A stretch of 64,000 nt of DNA. It comes from Hansschlegelia quercus. Its GTDB lineage: Bacteria > Pseudomonadota > Alphaproteobacteria > Rhizobiales > Methylopilaceae. Under the pieces are notes generated by a model, which searched no databases, was not told the origin of the DNA, and worked only from the letters and a program-made list of their open reading frames with translations. The position numbers and the translations under genes were made by a program. The stretch spans positions 1 through 64,000 of the forward strand of contig NZ_SIUB01000009.1 of the NCBI RefSeq assembly GCF_004310425.1, in the 5' to 3' direction. Within the stretch, counting starts at the first letter, position 1; the number at the start of each line of letters is the position of its first letter. Positions 8,072-17,277 of this stretch are shown in pieces.

Positions 8072-8887
8072 ATGAACGCCACGACCCGCCCCACCTTGCG
8101 CGCGCTGACGGCCGCCGGCGCGCTTGGCGTCGCCACTCTCGGTTTGGCCGCTTCCGCGAAAGCAGACAGCCTCCTCGCGCTCGCGGGCGGCAAGTCCCTC
8201 CACATGATCGATCCCGGCACGCTCAAGGTGACCGACAAGGTCGAGGTTTCCGGCGCCTCCGACTTGGTCGGCATCGATGTGCGTCCCATGGACGGGATGC
8301 TCTATGGGGTCACGGCCAGCGGCGACATCGTCACGATCGACGCCAGAACCGGCGCGGCGACGAAGAAGTCCGCATTGTCCGAAAAGCTGCCTATGGGCGC
8401 CAAGGTCACTGTCGACTTCAACCCCATGGCCGACCGCCTGCGCATTATGACCGACGGCGGCATGAGCCTTCGCGTCAATGTCGATGACGGCAAGGCGACG
8501 GTCGATGGCTCGCATAAATATGCCGAGACCGACATGCACAAGGGCGAGACGCCCAACGTGGTCGCCGGCGCCTACACCAATTCGCTGAACGGCAAGAAGG
8601 CCGAGAAGACCGAGCTGTTCAACATCGACGCCACGATCCCGGCGCTGGTGAAGCAGGCCCCGCCGAACGACGGCGTGCTCTCGGCCATCGGCAAGATCGG
8701 GATGAAGCCATCCGGGTCGGTGGCCTTCGAGATCGCAGCCGCCGCAGACGGCTCGAACGCCGCCTGGCTGCTGACGTCAGGCGCGCTCTACTCGGTCGAT
8801 CTCAAGACCGGGGCGACCACGAAAACCGGCGAGATCTCCGGTCTTGCTGACGTCATCGACATCGCTTGGTGGCCGTCCGCCTCCTGA
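8072..8887 (+). CDS. secreted DUF4394 protein
   Basis: 271 residues. A signal peptide (about 1-31, ending ASAKA) is followed by a beta-propeller-like DUF4394 domain. Its repeated signature motifs are LVGIDVRPMDGMLYGV, DFNPMADRLRIMTDGG and GGMSLRVNVDDG. DUF4394 proteins are exported, have no proven biochemical function, and often sit beside SigK/RskA-type ECF systems. A good ribosome site (ACAGGAGAAAC) precedes the ATG. The shared promoter motif makes it the likely main target of the adjacent sigma factor. Confidence 0.88.
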   Translation: MNATTRPTLRALTAAGALGVATLGLAASAKADSLLALAGGKSLHMIDPGTLKVTDKVEVSGASDLVGIDVRPMDGMLYGVTASGDIVTIDARTGAATKKSALSEKLPMGAKVTVDFNPMADRLRIMTDGGMSLRVNVDDGKATVDGSHKYAETDMHKGETPNVVAGAYTNSLNGKKAEKTELFNIDATIPALVKQAPPNDGVLSAIGKIGMKPSGSVAFEIAAAADGSNAAWLLTSGALYSVDLKTGATTKTGEISGLADVIDIAWWPSAS

Positions 8888-9020
8888 CCAGTGTCCCAGA
8901 GCTCCGCGGCTGTTCTATCGAGCTGCGGAGCCGGGGTTCCTCTGGAATGGGCCCATTCCACGCGCAAAGCTGCTAATGAGCCGTCCCTAGAGGCTCAATA
9001 GGATAGCGCGCGGCCAAGGC

Positions 9021-9938
9021 ATGCTCGACAAGCTCGACTTTCTTCTGGCGCTCGCCCAGGAACGGCATTTCGGCAGAGCCGCCGAGGCGTGCGGCGTCAC
9101 GCAGCCCACGCTCTCGGCGGGCGTCAAGCAGCTCGAGGACACGCTTGGCGTTCGGCTCGTGGAGCGCGGCTCCCGCTTCCATGGCTTCACGGCCGAAGGC
9201 GAGCGCACGCTCGAATGGGCGCGCCGCATCGTCGGCGACGCTCGCGCCATGCGCCAGGATATCGACGCGCTGAAGCGGGGCGTCGTCGGGCATCTGAGGA
9301 TCGCCGTCATTCCCACCGCGCTGCCGATGGTGGCGCAGCTCACCACGCCATATCGCGCGCGGCATCCCGACGTGCGCTTCACGATCCTCAGCCGTACGTC
9401 GGTCGAGATCGGCGCGGCGCTCGACAATCTCGAGATCGACGCCGGCATCACCTATCTCGACAACGAGCCGCTCGGCCGCGTCTCCGCGGTTCCGATCTGG
9501 CGTGAGGGCTATCGCCTGTTCACCGCCACTGACGGCGTCTTCGGCGATCGCGATCAGGTGACGTGGCGGGACGTCGGGCGCCTGCCGCTCGCGCTGCTGA
9601 CGCCGGACATGCAGAACCGACGGATCGTCGAGGGTCTGCTCCGCGATTCCGGAGCGGCGCCCGCTCCAACCCTTCAGTCCGACTCGACGGTGGTGCTGTT
9701 CGCGCATGTGCGAACCGGCGCCTGGGCCAGCGTGATGCCTCAGACTTTCGTCGAAACTATGGGTCTGCCGCCGAACATACGGTCGATCCCGATCGTTGAT
9801 CCGGAAGTCGTGCACACCGTCGGGCTGGTCGTTCCCCATCGCGATCCGATGACGCCGGCGACGAAGGTGCTGGCGGCGGAGGCAAAAGCGCTCGCGGCGC
9901 GGCTCGATCCGACGGTCCGACTTGGTGAGAGCGACTGA
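9021..9938 (+). CDS. LysR-type regulator, probable regulator of formate dehydrogenase
   Basis: 305 residues. An N-terminal winged helix-turn-helix (about 1-60; HFGRAAEACGVTQPTLSAGVKQLE, in the standard order) is followed by a periplasmic-binding-like effector domain. It lies directly upstream of fdsG on the same strand, separated by 125 bases that contain two LysR-type dyads. In other bacteria (for example Cupriavidus FdsR) a LysR regulator next to fds genes activates them in response to formate. Assignment to that role here is by context. Confidence 0.85.
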   Translation: MLDKLDFLLALAQERHFGRAAEACGVTQPTLSAGVKQLEDTLGVRLVERGSRFHGFTAEGERTLEWARRIVGDARAMRQDIDALKRGVVGHLRIAVIPTALPMVAQLTTPYRARHPDVRFTILSRTSVEIGAALDNLEIDAGITYLDNEPLGRVSAVPIWREGYRLFTATDGVFGDRDQVTWRDVGRLPLALLTPDMQNRRIVEGLLRDSGAAPAPTLQSDSTVVLFAHVRTGAWASVMPQTFVETMGLPPNIRSIPIVDPEVVHTVGLVVPHRDPMTPATKVLAAEAKALAARLDPTVRLGESD

Positions 9939-9954
9939 TCGGCAAATCAGCCTT

Positions 9955-10001
9955 GGCGATAGGATTTATCTATCGCCCAACGGTATACCAGCATTGATAC
10001 C
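9955..10001. promoter_or_regulatory. LysR-type operator upstream of fdsG
   Basis: A perfect 8-base dyad GGCGATAG-N7-CTATCGCC (9955-9977) fits the LysR recognition layout. It is followed by GGTAT-N10-ATACC (9982-10001), a plausible activation site. A possible -10 TATAGT lies at 10039-10044. All are between the LysR gene and fdsG. Confidence 0.6.
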
Positions 10002-10063
10002 GAGGTAAGAAAGACCCACTGTCTAGGATAAGAAAAAATATAGTCTGGAGGATACGCGGCGCT

Positions 10064-10573
10064 ATGACGATCGGCCAATCTGCCGCACATGGAGCGGCGC
10101 GAGGGCGCTACGAAGCTTGGACGCCTGCGCGCGGCACGGAGATCATCGCGGACCACCTTGCTCTGGAAGGTCCGGCACTTCCGATCATGCACGCGATGCA
10201 GGAGGCTTTCGGCTACGTCCCGCAGGACGCGGTCCCGCTGATCGCTGACGCGCTCAATCTCTCGCGCGCCGAGGTGCACGGGACGATGACGTTTTATCAT
10301 GATTTTCGGCATGAGCCGGCGGGCAAGCATGTCGTGAAGGTTTGCGTGGCTGAAGCCTGCCAGGCGGCCGGCGGACACGCGACCTCCGCCAAGATTTCCG
10401 AAGCGCTGAATTGCGGCTATGGCGACACGAGGCCGGACGGGCAGGTGACGCTCGAGCCGATCTACTGCCTCGGCCTGTGCGCATGCGCGCCCTCCGCCAT
10501 GGTCGACGGCCGCCTGATGGGCCGGCTCGACGATGAAGCGATCGAAGAGATCGCCGCCGAGGTGCGCCAGTGA
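10064..10573 (+). CDS. fdsG: NAD-dependent formate dehydrogenase gamma subunit
   Basis: 169 residues, NuoE-like thioredoxin-fold [2Fe-2S] protein. The four cluster ligands are Cys94, Cys99 (VCVAEACQ), Cys135 and Cys139 (YCLGLCACAP). It passes electrons within the cytoplasmic FdsABG complex, which oxidises formate to CO2 and reduces NAD+. It is the first gene of the operon; its stop overlaps the start of fdsB by 4 bases (GTGA). The ribosome site GGAGG is about 12 bases from the ATG, further than usual. Confidence 0.96.
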   Translation: MTIGQSAAHGAARGRYEAWTPARGTEIIADHLALEGPALPIMHAMQEAFGYVPQDAVPLIADALNLSRAEVHGTMTFYHDFRHEPAGKHVVKVCVAEACQAAGGHATSAKISEALNCGYGDTRPDGQVTLEPIYCLGLCACAPSAMVDGRLMGRLDDEAIEEIAAEVRQ

Positions 10574-12132
10574 CCGCCCGCATCTACGTTCCCGGCGACG
10601 CCGGCGCCGTCGCGCTCGGCGCCGACAAGGTCGCCAAGGCCTTCGCCGACGCCTTTGCGCGTCGCGGGCTCGACATTCAGATCGTCCGCAACGGCTCGCG
10701 TGGCATGTTCTGGCTGGAGCCCCTGGTCGAGGTGGTGACGCCTTTCGGCCGTCGCGTCGGTTATGGCCCGGTCAAGCCGAGCGATGTCGAGACGCTGCTC
10801 GACGGCGGAATGCTCGACGGGCAGGGCGGTCCTTTAAGCCTGGGCAACGTCGAGAAAATTCCATTTTTCGCCAAGCAGGAGCGCTTCACCTTCAAGCGCG
10901 TCGGCCTGACCGACCCTGTCTCGCTTGACGATTACCTCGCTTATGGCGGCTACAAGGGCCTGCAGCGCGCGATCGAGCTCGGCGGGCCGTCGACCGTCGA
11001 GGAGGTCTTCCAGTCCGGGCTGCGCGGTCGTGGCGGCGCGGGCTTCCCGACCGGGATCAAGTGGCGCACGGTCGCCGCGACCCCGCCGCAGCAGAAGTAC
11101 ATCGTCTGCAACGCCGATGAGGGCGACAGCGGCACCTTCGCCGACCGCATGATCATGGAAGGCGACCCCTTCCAGCTCATCGAGGGCATGACGATCGCCG
11201 GTCTCGCCGTCGGCGCGACCAAGGGCTACGTCTACTGCCGCTCGGAATATCCGCACGCGATCGCCGCGATGAACAAGGCGGTCCTGGCGGCTCGCAAAGC
11301 CGGTTATCTCGGCTCGCGGGTGGCCGGCTCGGATTATGATTTCGACATGGAGATCAGGCAGGGCGCCGGCGCCTATGTCTGCGGCGAGGAGACCTCGCTG
11401 CTTGAGAGCCTCGAGGGGCGTCGCGGACTTGTCCGCGCCAAGCCGCCGCTGCCGGCCCACAAGGGCCTGTTCGGCAGGCCGACGGTGATCAACAACGTCA
11501 TCTCGCTCGCCTCCGTGCCTTTTATTCTAGCCGAGGGCGCGAAGGCCTACGCAGATGTCGGCTTCGGCCGCTCGCGGGGCACGATGCCGATCCAGCTCGC
11601 CGGCAACGTGAAGTATGGCGGGCTTTACGAGATCGCGTTCGGCGTAACGCTCGGCGAGTTGGTCGACGACGTCGGCGGCGGCACCTTCACGGGTCGCCCG
11701 GTGAAGGCCGTTCAGGTCGGTGGTCCGCTCGGGGCTTATTTCCCGACGGGGCTGTTCGACACGCCGTTCGATTACGAAGAATTCGCCAAGCGTGACGGCC
11801 TGATCGGCCACGGCGGCATCGTCGTGTTCGACGACACCGCCGAGATGGCGAAGATGGCGCGCTTCGCGATGGAGTTCTGCGCCGTCGAAAGTTGCGGCAA
11901 GTGCACGCCCTGCCGCATCGGCTCCACCCGCGGGGTCGAAACTCTGGACAAGGTCATCGCAGGCGTCGACCGCGAGCGTAATCTCGCGATCGTCGAGGAC
12001 CTTTGTCATACGATGAAGCTCGGTTCGCTGTGCGCGCTCGGAGGCTTCACGCCCTATCCCGTCATGAGCGCGCTCACCCATTTCCCCGAAGACTTCGGAC
12101 GCGGTTCGCCGCTGTCCATAGCTGCGGAGTGA
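10570..12132 (+). CDS. fdsB: NAD-dependent formate dehydrogenase beta subunit
   Basis: 520 residues, NuoF-like diaphorase subunit. An N-terminal ferredoxin-like part (about 1-100) precedes the flavoprotein core with GRGGAGFPTGIKW (FMN/NADH site) and NADEGDSGTF. Near residue 440 comes the [4Fe-4S] motif ESCGKCTPCR plus a later Cys. It holds FMN and hands electrons to NAD+. GTG start overlapping fdsG; fdsA follows after 10 bases. Confidence 0.96.
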   Translation: MTARIYVPGDAGAVALGADKVAKAFADAFARRGLDIQIVRNGSRGMFWLEPLVEVVTPFGRRVGYGPVKPSDVETLLDGGMLDGQGGPLSLGNVEKIPFFAKQERFTFKRVGLTDPVSLDDYLAYGGYKGLQRAIELGGPSTVEEVFQSGLRGRGGAGFPTGIKWRTVAATPPQQKYIVCNADEGDSGTFADRMIMEGDPFQLIEGMTIAGLAVGATKGYVYCRSEYPHAIAAMNKAVLAARKAGYLGSRVAGSDYDFDMEIRQGAGAYVCGEETSLLESLEGRRGLVRAKPPLPAHKGLFGRPTVINNVISLASVPFILAEGAKAYADVGFGRSRGTMPIQLAGNVKYGGLYEIAFGVTLGELVDDVGGGTFTGRPVKAVQVGGPLGAYFPTGLFDTPFDYEEFAKRDGLIGHGGIVVFDDTAEMAKMARFAMEFCAVESCGKCTPCRIGSTRGVETLDKVIAGVDRERNLAIVEDLCHTMKLGSLCALGGFTPYPVMSALTHFPEDFGRGSPLSIAAE

Positions 12133-12142
12133 GGAAGAACCC

Positions 12143-14983
12143 ATGTCACTGATCCACGAGATCGACTACGGCACGCCCCTCTCCAAGGCCGAGAAGATGG
12201 TCACGCTGACCATCGACGGCGAAAGGATCACCGTGCCCGAAGGCACGTCGATCATGCGGGCCGCGATGGACGCCGGGAACGCGATCCCCAAGCTCTGCGC
12301 GACGGACTCGGTCGAGGCCTACGGCTCCTGCCGCCTGTGCCTGATCGAGATCGAAGGCCGCAACGGCACGCCGGCCTCCTGCACCACGCCGGTCCAGGAA
12401 GGCATCGTCGTCAAGACGCAGACCCCGCGGCTGAAGCAGCTCCGCAAGGGCGTGATGGAGCTCTACATCTCCGATCACCCGCTCGACTGCCTGACCTGCT
12501 CGGCGAACGGCGACTGCGAGTTGCAGGAGCAGGCCGGCGTCGTCGGCCTCCGCGAGGTCCGCTACGGCTACGAGGGCGACAACCACATCGTCTCCAAGAA
12601 GGACGAGTCGAACCCGTACTTCACCTACGATCCGTCGAAGTGCATCGTCTGTTCGCGCTGCGTGCGGGCCTGCGAGGAGGTGCAGGGCACCTTCGCGCTG
12701 ACGATCTCCGGCCGCGGCTTCGAGAGCCGCGTCTCTCCGGGCATGAACGAGGCCTTCATCACCTCCGAATGCGTCTCGTGCGGCGCCTGCGTGCAGGCCT
12801 GTCCGACGGCGACGCTGATGGAGAAGTCGGTCATCGACATCGGCACGCCCGAGCACTCGAAGGTCACCACTTGCGCCTATTGCGGCGTCGGCTGCACCTT
12901 CAAGGCGGAGATGCGCGGCGACGAGCTCGTCCGCATGGTCCCCTACAAGGACGGCAAGGCGAACCACGGCCATTCCTGCGTGAAGGGCCGCTTCGCCTAT
13001 GGCTACGCCCAGCACCGCGACCGCATTCTCAAGCCGATGATCCGCGCCAAGATCACCGATCCGTGGCGTGAGGTCTCGTGGGAGGAGGCGATCGAATACA
13101 CCGCCTCCGAGTTCAAGCGGATCCAGGCCAAGCACGGCCGGTCGTCGATCGGCGGCATCACCTCGTCGCGCTGCACGAACGAAGAGACCTACCTCGTCCA
13201 GAAGCTGGTTCGCGCCGGGTTCGGCAACAACAACGTCGACACCTGCGCCCGCGTCTGCCACTCGCCGACCGGCTATGGCCTGAAGACCACCTTCGGCACC
13301 TCGGCCGGCACACAGGACTTCGACTCCGTCGACTATTCAGACGTGATCTTCGTGATCGGCGCGAACCCGACCGATGGTCACCCGGTCTTCGGCAGCCGCA
13401 TGAAGAAGCGTCTGCGCCAGGGCGCCCGGCTGATCGTCGCCGACCCCCGCCGCATCGATCTGGTGAAGAGCCCGCACATCCGCGCGGATCATCACCTGCC
13501 GCTGAAGCCCGGCACCAACGTCGCGCTGGTGACGGCGCTCGCCCATGTCATCGTCACCGAGGACCTTGTCGATCACGCCTTCGTTCGCGAGCGCGCTTAC
13601 CTCGACACCTTCAACGACTGGGCGGCGTTCGTCGCCGAGGAGCGTCATTCTCCGGAGGCGACCGAACTCGTCACCGGCGTGCCGGCGAACCTCGTGCGCG
13701 AAGCCGCGCGGCTCTACGCGACCGGCGGCAACGCGGCGATCTATTACGGCCTCGGCGTCACCGAGCACAGCCAGGGTTCGACGACCGTCATGGCGATCGC
13801 GAACCTCGCCATGGCGACCGGCAATATCGGTCGTGAGGGCGTCGGCGTGAACCCGCTCCGCGGCCAGAACAACGTCCAGGGCTCGTGCGACATGGGCTCG
13901 TTCCCGCACGAGTACCCGGGCTACCGCCACGTCAGCCAGGACGACACGCGCGAACTGTTCGAGAAGCTCTGGGGCGTGCCGCTCGATCCGGAGCCCGGCC
14001 TGCGCATCCCGAACATGCTCGACGCGGCCGTCGACGGCACCTTCCTTGGCCTCTACGTCCAGGGCGAGGACATCGCGCAGTCCGACCCCGACGCCAAGCA
14101 CGTCATCGGCGGCCTGAAGGCGATGGAATGCGTCGTCGTGCAGGACCTGTTCCTGAACGAGACGGCGAACTACGCCCACATCTTCCTGCCGGGCTGCTCC
14201 TTCCTCGAGAAGGACGGCACCTTTACCAACGCCGAGCGCCGCATCCAGCGCATCCGCAAGGTGATGGCGCCGAAGAACGGCTACGCGGATTGGGAGGTCA
14301 CGCTGATGATCGCCAAGGCCATGGGCTACGAGATGGACTACAACCATCCCTCGGAGATCATGGACGAGATCGCCGGCGCGACGCCGAGCTTCTCCGGCGT
14401 CTCCTTCGCCAAGCTCGAGACGCTCGGCTCCATCCAGTGGCCGTGCAACGAGGAAGCGCCGGAAGGCACGCCGACGATGCATATCGGCGAGTTCGTCCGC
14501 GGCAAGGGCAACTTTGTCATCACCGAATATGTCGGCACTGACGAAAAGGTCGGCCCGCGCTTCCCGCTGCTGCTCACCACGGGTCGCATCCTCAGCCAGT
14601 ACAATGTCGGCGCGCAGACCCGCCGCACGGAGAACTCGCGCTGGCATGAGGAGGATCGTCTGGAGATCCACCCGATCGATGCCGAGGACCGCGGCGTTCG
14701 TGACGGCGACTGGGTGATGCTCAGAAGCCGGGCCGGCGAGACCAGCCTTCGCGCGCTGATCACCGACCGCGTGGCGCCGGGCGTCGTCTACACGACGTTC
14801 CACCACCCGAACACGCAGGCCAACGTCATCACCACGGACTTCTCGGACTGGGCGACCAACTGTCCGGAGTACAAGGTGACGGCGGTGCAGATCTCGCCCT
14901 CCAACGGGCCGAGCGCCTGGCAGGAGGAGTACGAGGAGCATTCGCAGCTCAGCCGCCGCATCACGGCGGAAGCGGCGGAGTAA
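12143..14983 (+). CDS. fdsA: NAD-dependent formate dehydrogenase alpha (catalytic) subunit
   Basis: 946 residues. An N-terminal [2Fe-2S] ferredoxin domain (Cys near 52-80) is followed by a His-Cys [4Fe-4S] motif (HPLDCLTCSANGDC). Two 4Fe-4S ferredoxin motifs come next (CIVCSRCVRAC, CVSCGACVQAC). The molybdopterin domain opens with CAYCGVGCTF and has the catalytic Cys in RVCHSPTGYG. The active-site residue is cysteine, not selenocysteine. This is the bis-MGD enzyme of the soluble Fds class and the site of formate oxidation. GAGGAA precedes the ATG. Confidence 0.97.
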   Translation: MSLIHEIDYGTPLSKAEKMVTLTIDGERITVPEGTSIMRAAMDAGNAIPKLCATDSVEAYGSCRLCLIEIEGRNGTPASCTTPVQEGIVVKTQTPRLKQLRKGVMELYISDHPLDCLTCSANGDCELQEQAGVVGLREVRYGYEGDNHIVSKKDESNPYFTYDPSKCIVCSRCVRACEEVQGTFALTISGRGFESRVSPGMNEAFITSECVSCGACVQACPTATLMEKSVIDIGTPEHSKVTTCAYCGVGCTFKAEMRGDELVRMVPYKDGKANHGHSCVKGRFAYGYAQHRDRILKPMIRAKITDPWREVSWEEAIEYTASEFKRIQAKHGRSSIGGITSSRCTNEETYLVQKLVRAGFGNNNVDTCARVCHSPTGYGLKTTFGTSAGTQDFDSVDYSDVIFVIGANPTDGHPVFGSRMKKRLRQGARLIVADPRRIDLVKSPHIRADHHLPLKPGTNVALVTALAHVIVTEDLVDHAFVRERAYLDTFNDWAAFVAEERHSPEATELVTGVPANLVREAARLYATGGNAAIYYGLGVTEHSQGSTTVMAIANLAMATGNIGREGVGVNPLRGQNNVQGSCDMGSFPHEYPGYRHVSQDDTRELFEKLWGVPLDPEPGLRIPNMLDAAVDGTFLGLYVQGEDIAQSDPDAKHVIGGLKAMECVVVQDLFLNETANYAHIFLPGCSFLEKDGTFTNAERRIQRIRKVMAPKNGYADWEVTLMIAKAMGYEMDYNHPSEIMDEIAGATPSFSGVSFAKLETLGSIQWPCNEEAPEGTPTMHIGEFVRGKGNFVITEYVGTDEKVGPRFPLLLTTGRILSQYNVGAQTRRTENSRWHEEDRLEIHPIDAEDRGVRDGDWVMLRSRAGETSLRALITDRVAPGVVYTTFHHPNTQANVITTDFSDWATNCPEYKVTAVQISPSNGPSAWQEEYEEHSQLSRRITAEAAE

Positions 14984-15007
14984 TCCTCGGAAAAGGCCAA
15001 AAACGTC

Positions 15008-15040
15008 ATCCCGGACCGCGCGCACGCGCCGGTCCGGGAT
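15008..15040. repeat. palindromic intergenic element between fdsA and fdhD
   Basis: A perfect 11-base inverted repeat ATCCCGGACCG / CGGTCCGGGAT with an 11-base GC-rich centre. It resembles the CATCCCGGACC-type dispersed palindromes common between genes of Rhizobiales. In RNA it would form a strong hairpin within the operon, possibly damping downstream expression or protecting fdsGBA mRNA. Confidence 0.65.
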
Positions 15041-15121
15041 CTCATTAGAACGAAGCGCCTTTCGGGCGCGCGATCCCTGCTCTCCGCTGACGCTCGGGCG
15101 GGACAGCGCCAAAAAGATCCC

Positions 15122-15970
15122 ATGACCGACCTGCCGCCCGCCATCGTCCGCACGCCCCGCGCCGTCTGGCGCGACGGCGAACTGCGCGAGACGTCGGAGC
15201 GAGCGACGCCGGCTGAGACCGCGATCGCCATCGTCTATGACGGCGGAACGGAAGCCGTGATGATGGCGAGCCCGGCCGACGTCGAGGATTTCGCGGTAGG
15301 CTTCAGCCTCACCGAGGGAACGGTCGCGTCCGTGGACGAGATCGAGAGTCTCGAGATCGTCGATCACGGTCTTGGTCTCGAAGCGCGGATGTGGCTCGCC
15401 AAGGGCAGAGCGGAACGGCTCGGCCGCCGGCGCCGCAACATCGCCGGCCCGACCGGCTGCGGGATTTGCGGCATCGACAGCCTTGAGCAAGCTGTGAAGC
15501 CCGCCTGCCAAGTGACGTCAGATGCGACGTTTTCAGCAGCCGACATTCACGAGGCGCTTGATGCGCTCTCCCGTGCGCAAACGTTGAATTTCGCGACCCG
15601 CGCGGTGCATGGCGCTGGCTTCTATCGGCCAAGACAAGGGCTGGTTGCGGCGCGCGAGGATGTTGGCCGCCACAACGCCCTCGACAAGCTCGCGGGCGCT
15701 CTGGCCAGGGCCGGCGAAAATCCTGAGGACGGCTTCGTCGTCCTGACGAGCCGGGTCTCCGTCGAGATGATTCAGAAGGCCGCCGTGATCGGCGTCGGAC
15801 TCGTTGTCGCCGTGTCCGCGCCGACCGCGCTCGGCGTGCGCATGGCGGAGGAGGCGGGGATCACGCTCGCCGCCATCGCCCGGTCGGACGGCTTCGAAGT
15901 CTTCACTCACCATCGACGTATTATCGCCGCCGAGCCGGAGAAGCTCGCGGCCGGAGGAACCGCACCATGA
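15122..15970 (+). CDS. fdhD: formate dehydrogenase accessory sulfurtransferase
   Basis: 282 residues, also called FdsC. FdhD moves sulfur from IscS to the molybdenum cofactor, which formate dehydrogenase needs for activity. The key CxxC motif is in TGCGICGIDS, and the family signatures EDFAVGFSLTEG, REDVGRHNALDKL and VLTSRVSVEMIQKAA are intact. It sits downstream of fdsA after a 138-base gap with a palindrome, and its end overlaps the fdsD start by 4 bases (ATGA). Confidence 0.96.
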   Translation: MTDLPPAIVRTPRAVWRDGELRETSERATPAETAIAIVYDGGTEAVMMASPADVEDFAVGFSLTEGTVASVDEIESLEIVDHGLGLEARMWLAKGRAERLGRRRRNIAGPTGCGICGIDSLEQAVKPACQVTSDATFSAADIHEALDALSRAQTLNFATRAVHGAGFYRPRQGLVAAREDVGRHNALDKLAGALARAGENPEDGFVVLTSRVSVEMIQKAAVIGVGLVVAVSAPTALGVRMAEEAGITLAAIARSDGFEVFTHHRRIIAAEPEKLAAGGTAP

Positions 15971-16386
15971 GCGCACAACAGGGCAGCGCGGAAGTCGTCG
16001 AATCCTTGGGCGAACACCAGGAAGACCATCCGCACAAGTCGACGCTCGATCGCCTGATCTACATGGGCAACCAGATTGGCTGGTTCTTCAAGAGCCAGCC
16101 CGAGGAGAAGGTCGTCCCCGGCATCCTCGACCACATTCAGCACTTCTGGGATCCGCGCATGCGGAGCGAGATTTTCCGGCATCTCGACAATGGAGGCGCT
16201 GGTCTCGAACCGCCGGTGCTGGAAGCGCTGACGATCCTGAAGCAGGCGGCCGAGGGGAAGCGCCCGACGCGCGGGGAAGCCGAGAAGGTGCCCACGGACC
16301 AGCCCCGCACTGGCGAGGCCGCGCAAGATCACGACGGCCCGACCAAGGACAAGCACGGCCCGATTCCGACGCCGCGCGACGCTTGA
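15967..16386 (+). CDS. fdsD: formate dehydrogenase delta subunit
   Basis: 139 residues. The FdsD core (about 25-95) has MGNQIGWFF, ILDHIQHFWDPRMR and IFRHLDNGGAGLEPPVLEA, a pattern specific to this small subunit, which is needed for assembly or activity of the Fds complex. The protein is longer than usual: a charged disordered C-terminal tail of about 45 residues (KHGPIPTPRDA at the end) follows the core. Last gene of the operon. Confidence 0.92.
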   Translation: MSAQQGSAEVVESLGEHQEDHPHKSTLDRLIYMGNQIGWFFKSQPEEKVVPGILDHIQHFWDPRMRSEIFRHLDNGGAGLEPPVLEALTILKQAAEGKRPTRGEAEKVPTDQPRTGEAAQDHDGPTKDKHGPIPTPRDA

Positions 16387-16458
16387 GTTCGGCTCCAGGC
16401 TGCCAAAGCCTCGATCCGGCGCTATCTCAACGGCGGTCGAGGTTTTCTCCGGACCGTC

Positions 16459-17190
16459 ATGAGCTCTCCATTCGCAGGTAAGCTGTTTTCCGTCGCGCGG
16501 TGGACGCCGTCATGGCGTCTGCCGGAGTTCGGCACGCTGGTGGCGTTCCTGCTGTTCTCGGGCCTCGCCTTCGGGTTCATCCGCATCGCGAGCGAGATGA
16601 AGGAGGGCGAGACCCGCGGCTTTGACGAGACCATTCTGCTCGCCTTCCGCGACCCTGCGAACCGGGCCTCCCCGCTCGGGCCGGGCTGGCTCGAAGGCTC
16701 GATGATCGACGTCACGTCGCTCGGCAGCGTGACGGTGCTGACGCTGATCAGCTCGCTTGTCATCACCTATCTGCTGGTCACCGCGCGCTTCGCGAACGCT
16801 GCTCTCGTCGCGGCCTCCGTCGTCGGCGGCGCCCTTCTGACCCGTGCGATGAAGTTCAGCTTCGCGCGCCCGCGGCCCGATCTCGTCGACCATCTCGTGC
16901 CGGTGAATTCGCTGAGCTTCCCGAGCGGACACGCCATGGCGTCCGCGGTCACCTATCTCACGCTCGGCGTGCTGCTCGCCCGGACGGAGCGGCGCTTCCG
17001 CGTCCGCGCGTTCATCTTCGCCGTCGCTGTGGCCCTGACGCTGGTGATCGGGATAAGCCGCGTCTATCTCGGCGTGCATTATCCAACGGACGTGCTGGCG
17101 GGGTGGAGCCTCGGCGCGGCCTGGGCGCTGCTCTGCTGGACGGCGGCGCGCCTGTTCAAGCCCAGCGACAACGCGACCGATCAGAACTGA
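16459..17190 (+). CDS. PAP2-family membrane phosphatase
   Basis: 243 residues with about six membrane helices. The three acid phosphatase motifs are intact: KFSFARPRP, PSGHAMAS and SRVYLGVHYPTD. Such enzymes remove phosphate from lipid phosphates (phosphatidic acid, undecaprenyl pyrophosphate) at the outer face of the inner membrane. The exact substrate cannot be told. Followed after 87 bases by a DMT transporter. Confidence 0.92.
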   Translation: MSSPFAGKLFSVARWTPSWRLPEFGTLVAFLLFSGLAFGFIRIASEMKEGETRGFDETILLAFRDPANRASPLGPGWLEGSMIDVTSLGSVTVLTLISSLVITYLLVTARFANAALVAASVVGGALLTRAMKFSFARPRPDLVDHLVPVNSLSFPSGHAMASAVTYLTLGVLLARTERRFRVRAFIFAVAVALTLVIGISRVYLGVHYPTDVLAGWSLGAAWALLCWTAARLFKPSDNATDQN

Positions 17191-17277
17191 GGCGGCGCGA
17201 TAGCCTCCTTGCGGCCGGGTGGGGTCGCGACGCCGGCTGCGTATGCTAGGGAAGCGCCCTCGGCAAGACGGCGCGCC

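Noticed and set aside
12146-15511. Long minus-strand open frames opposite the formate dehydrogenase genes
   Set aside because: They are mirror frames of high-GC genes on the other strand, with Arg/Asp/Ala-rich composition and no domains.
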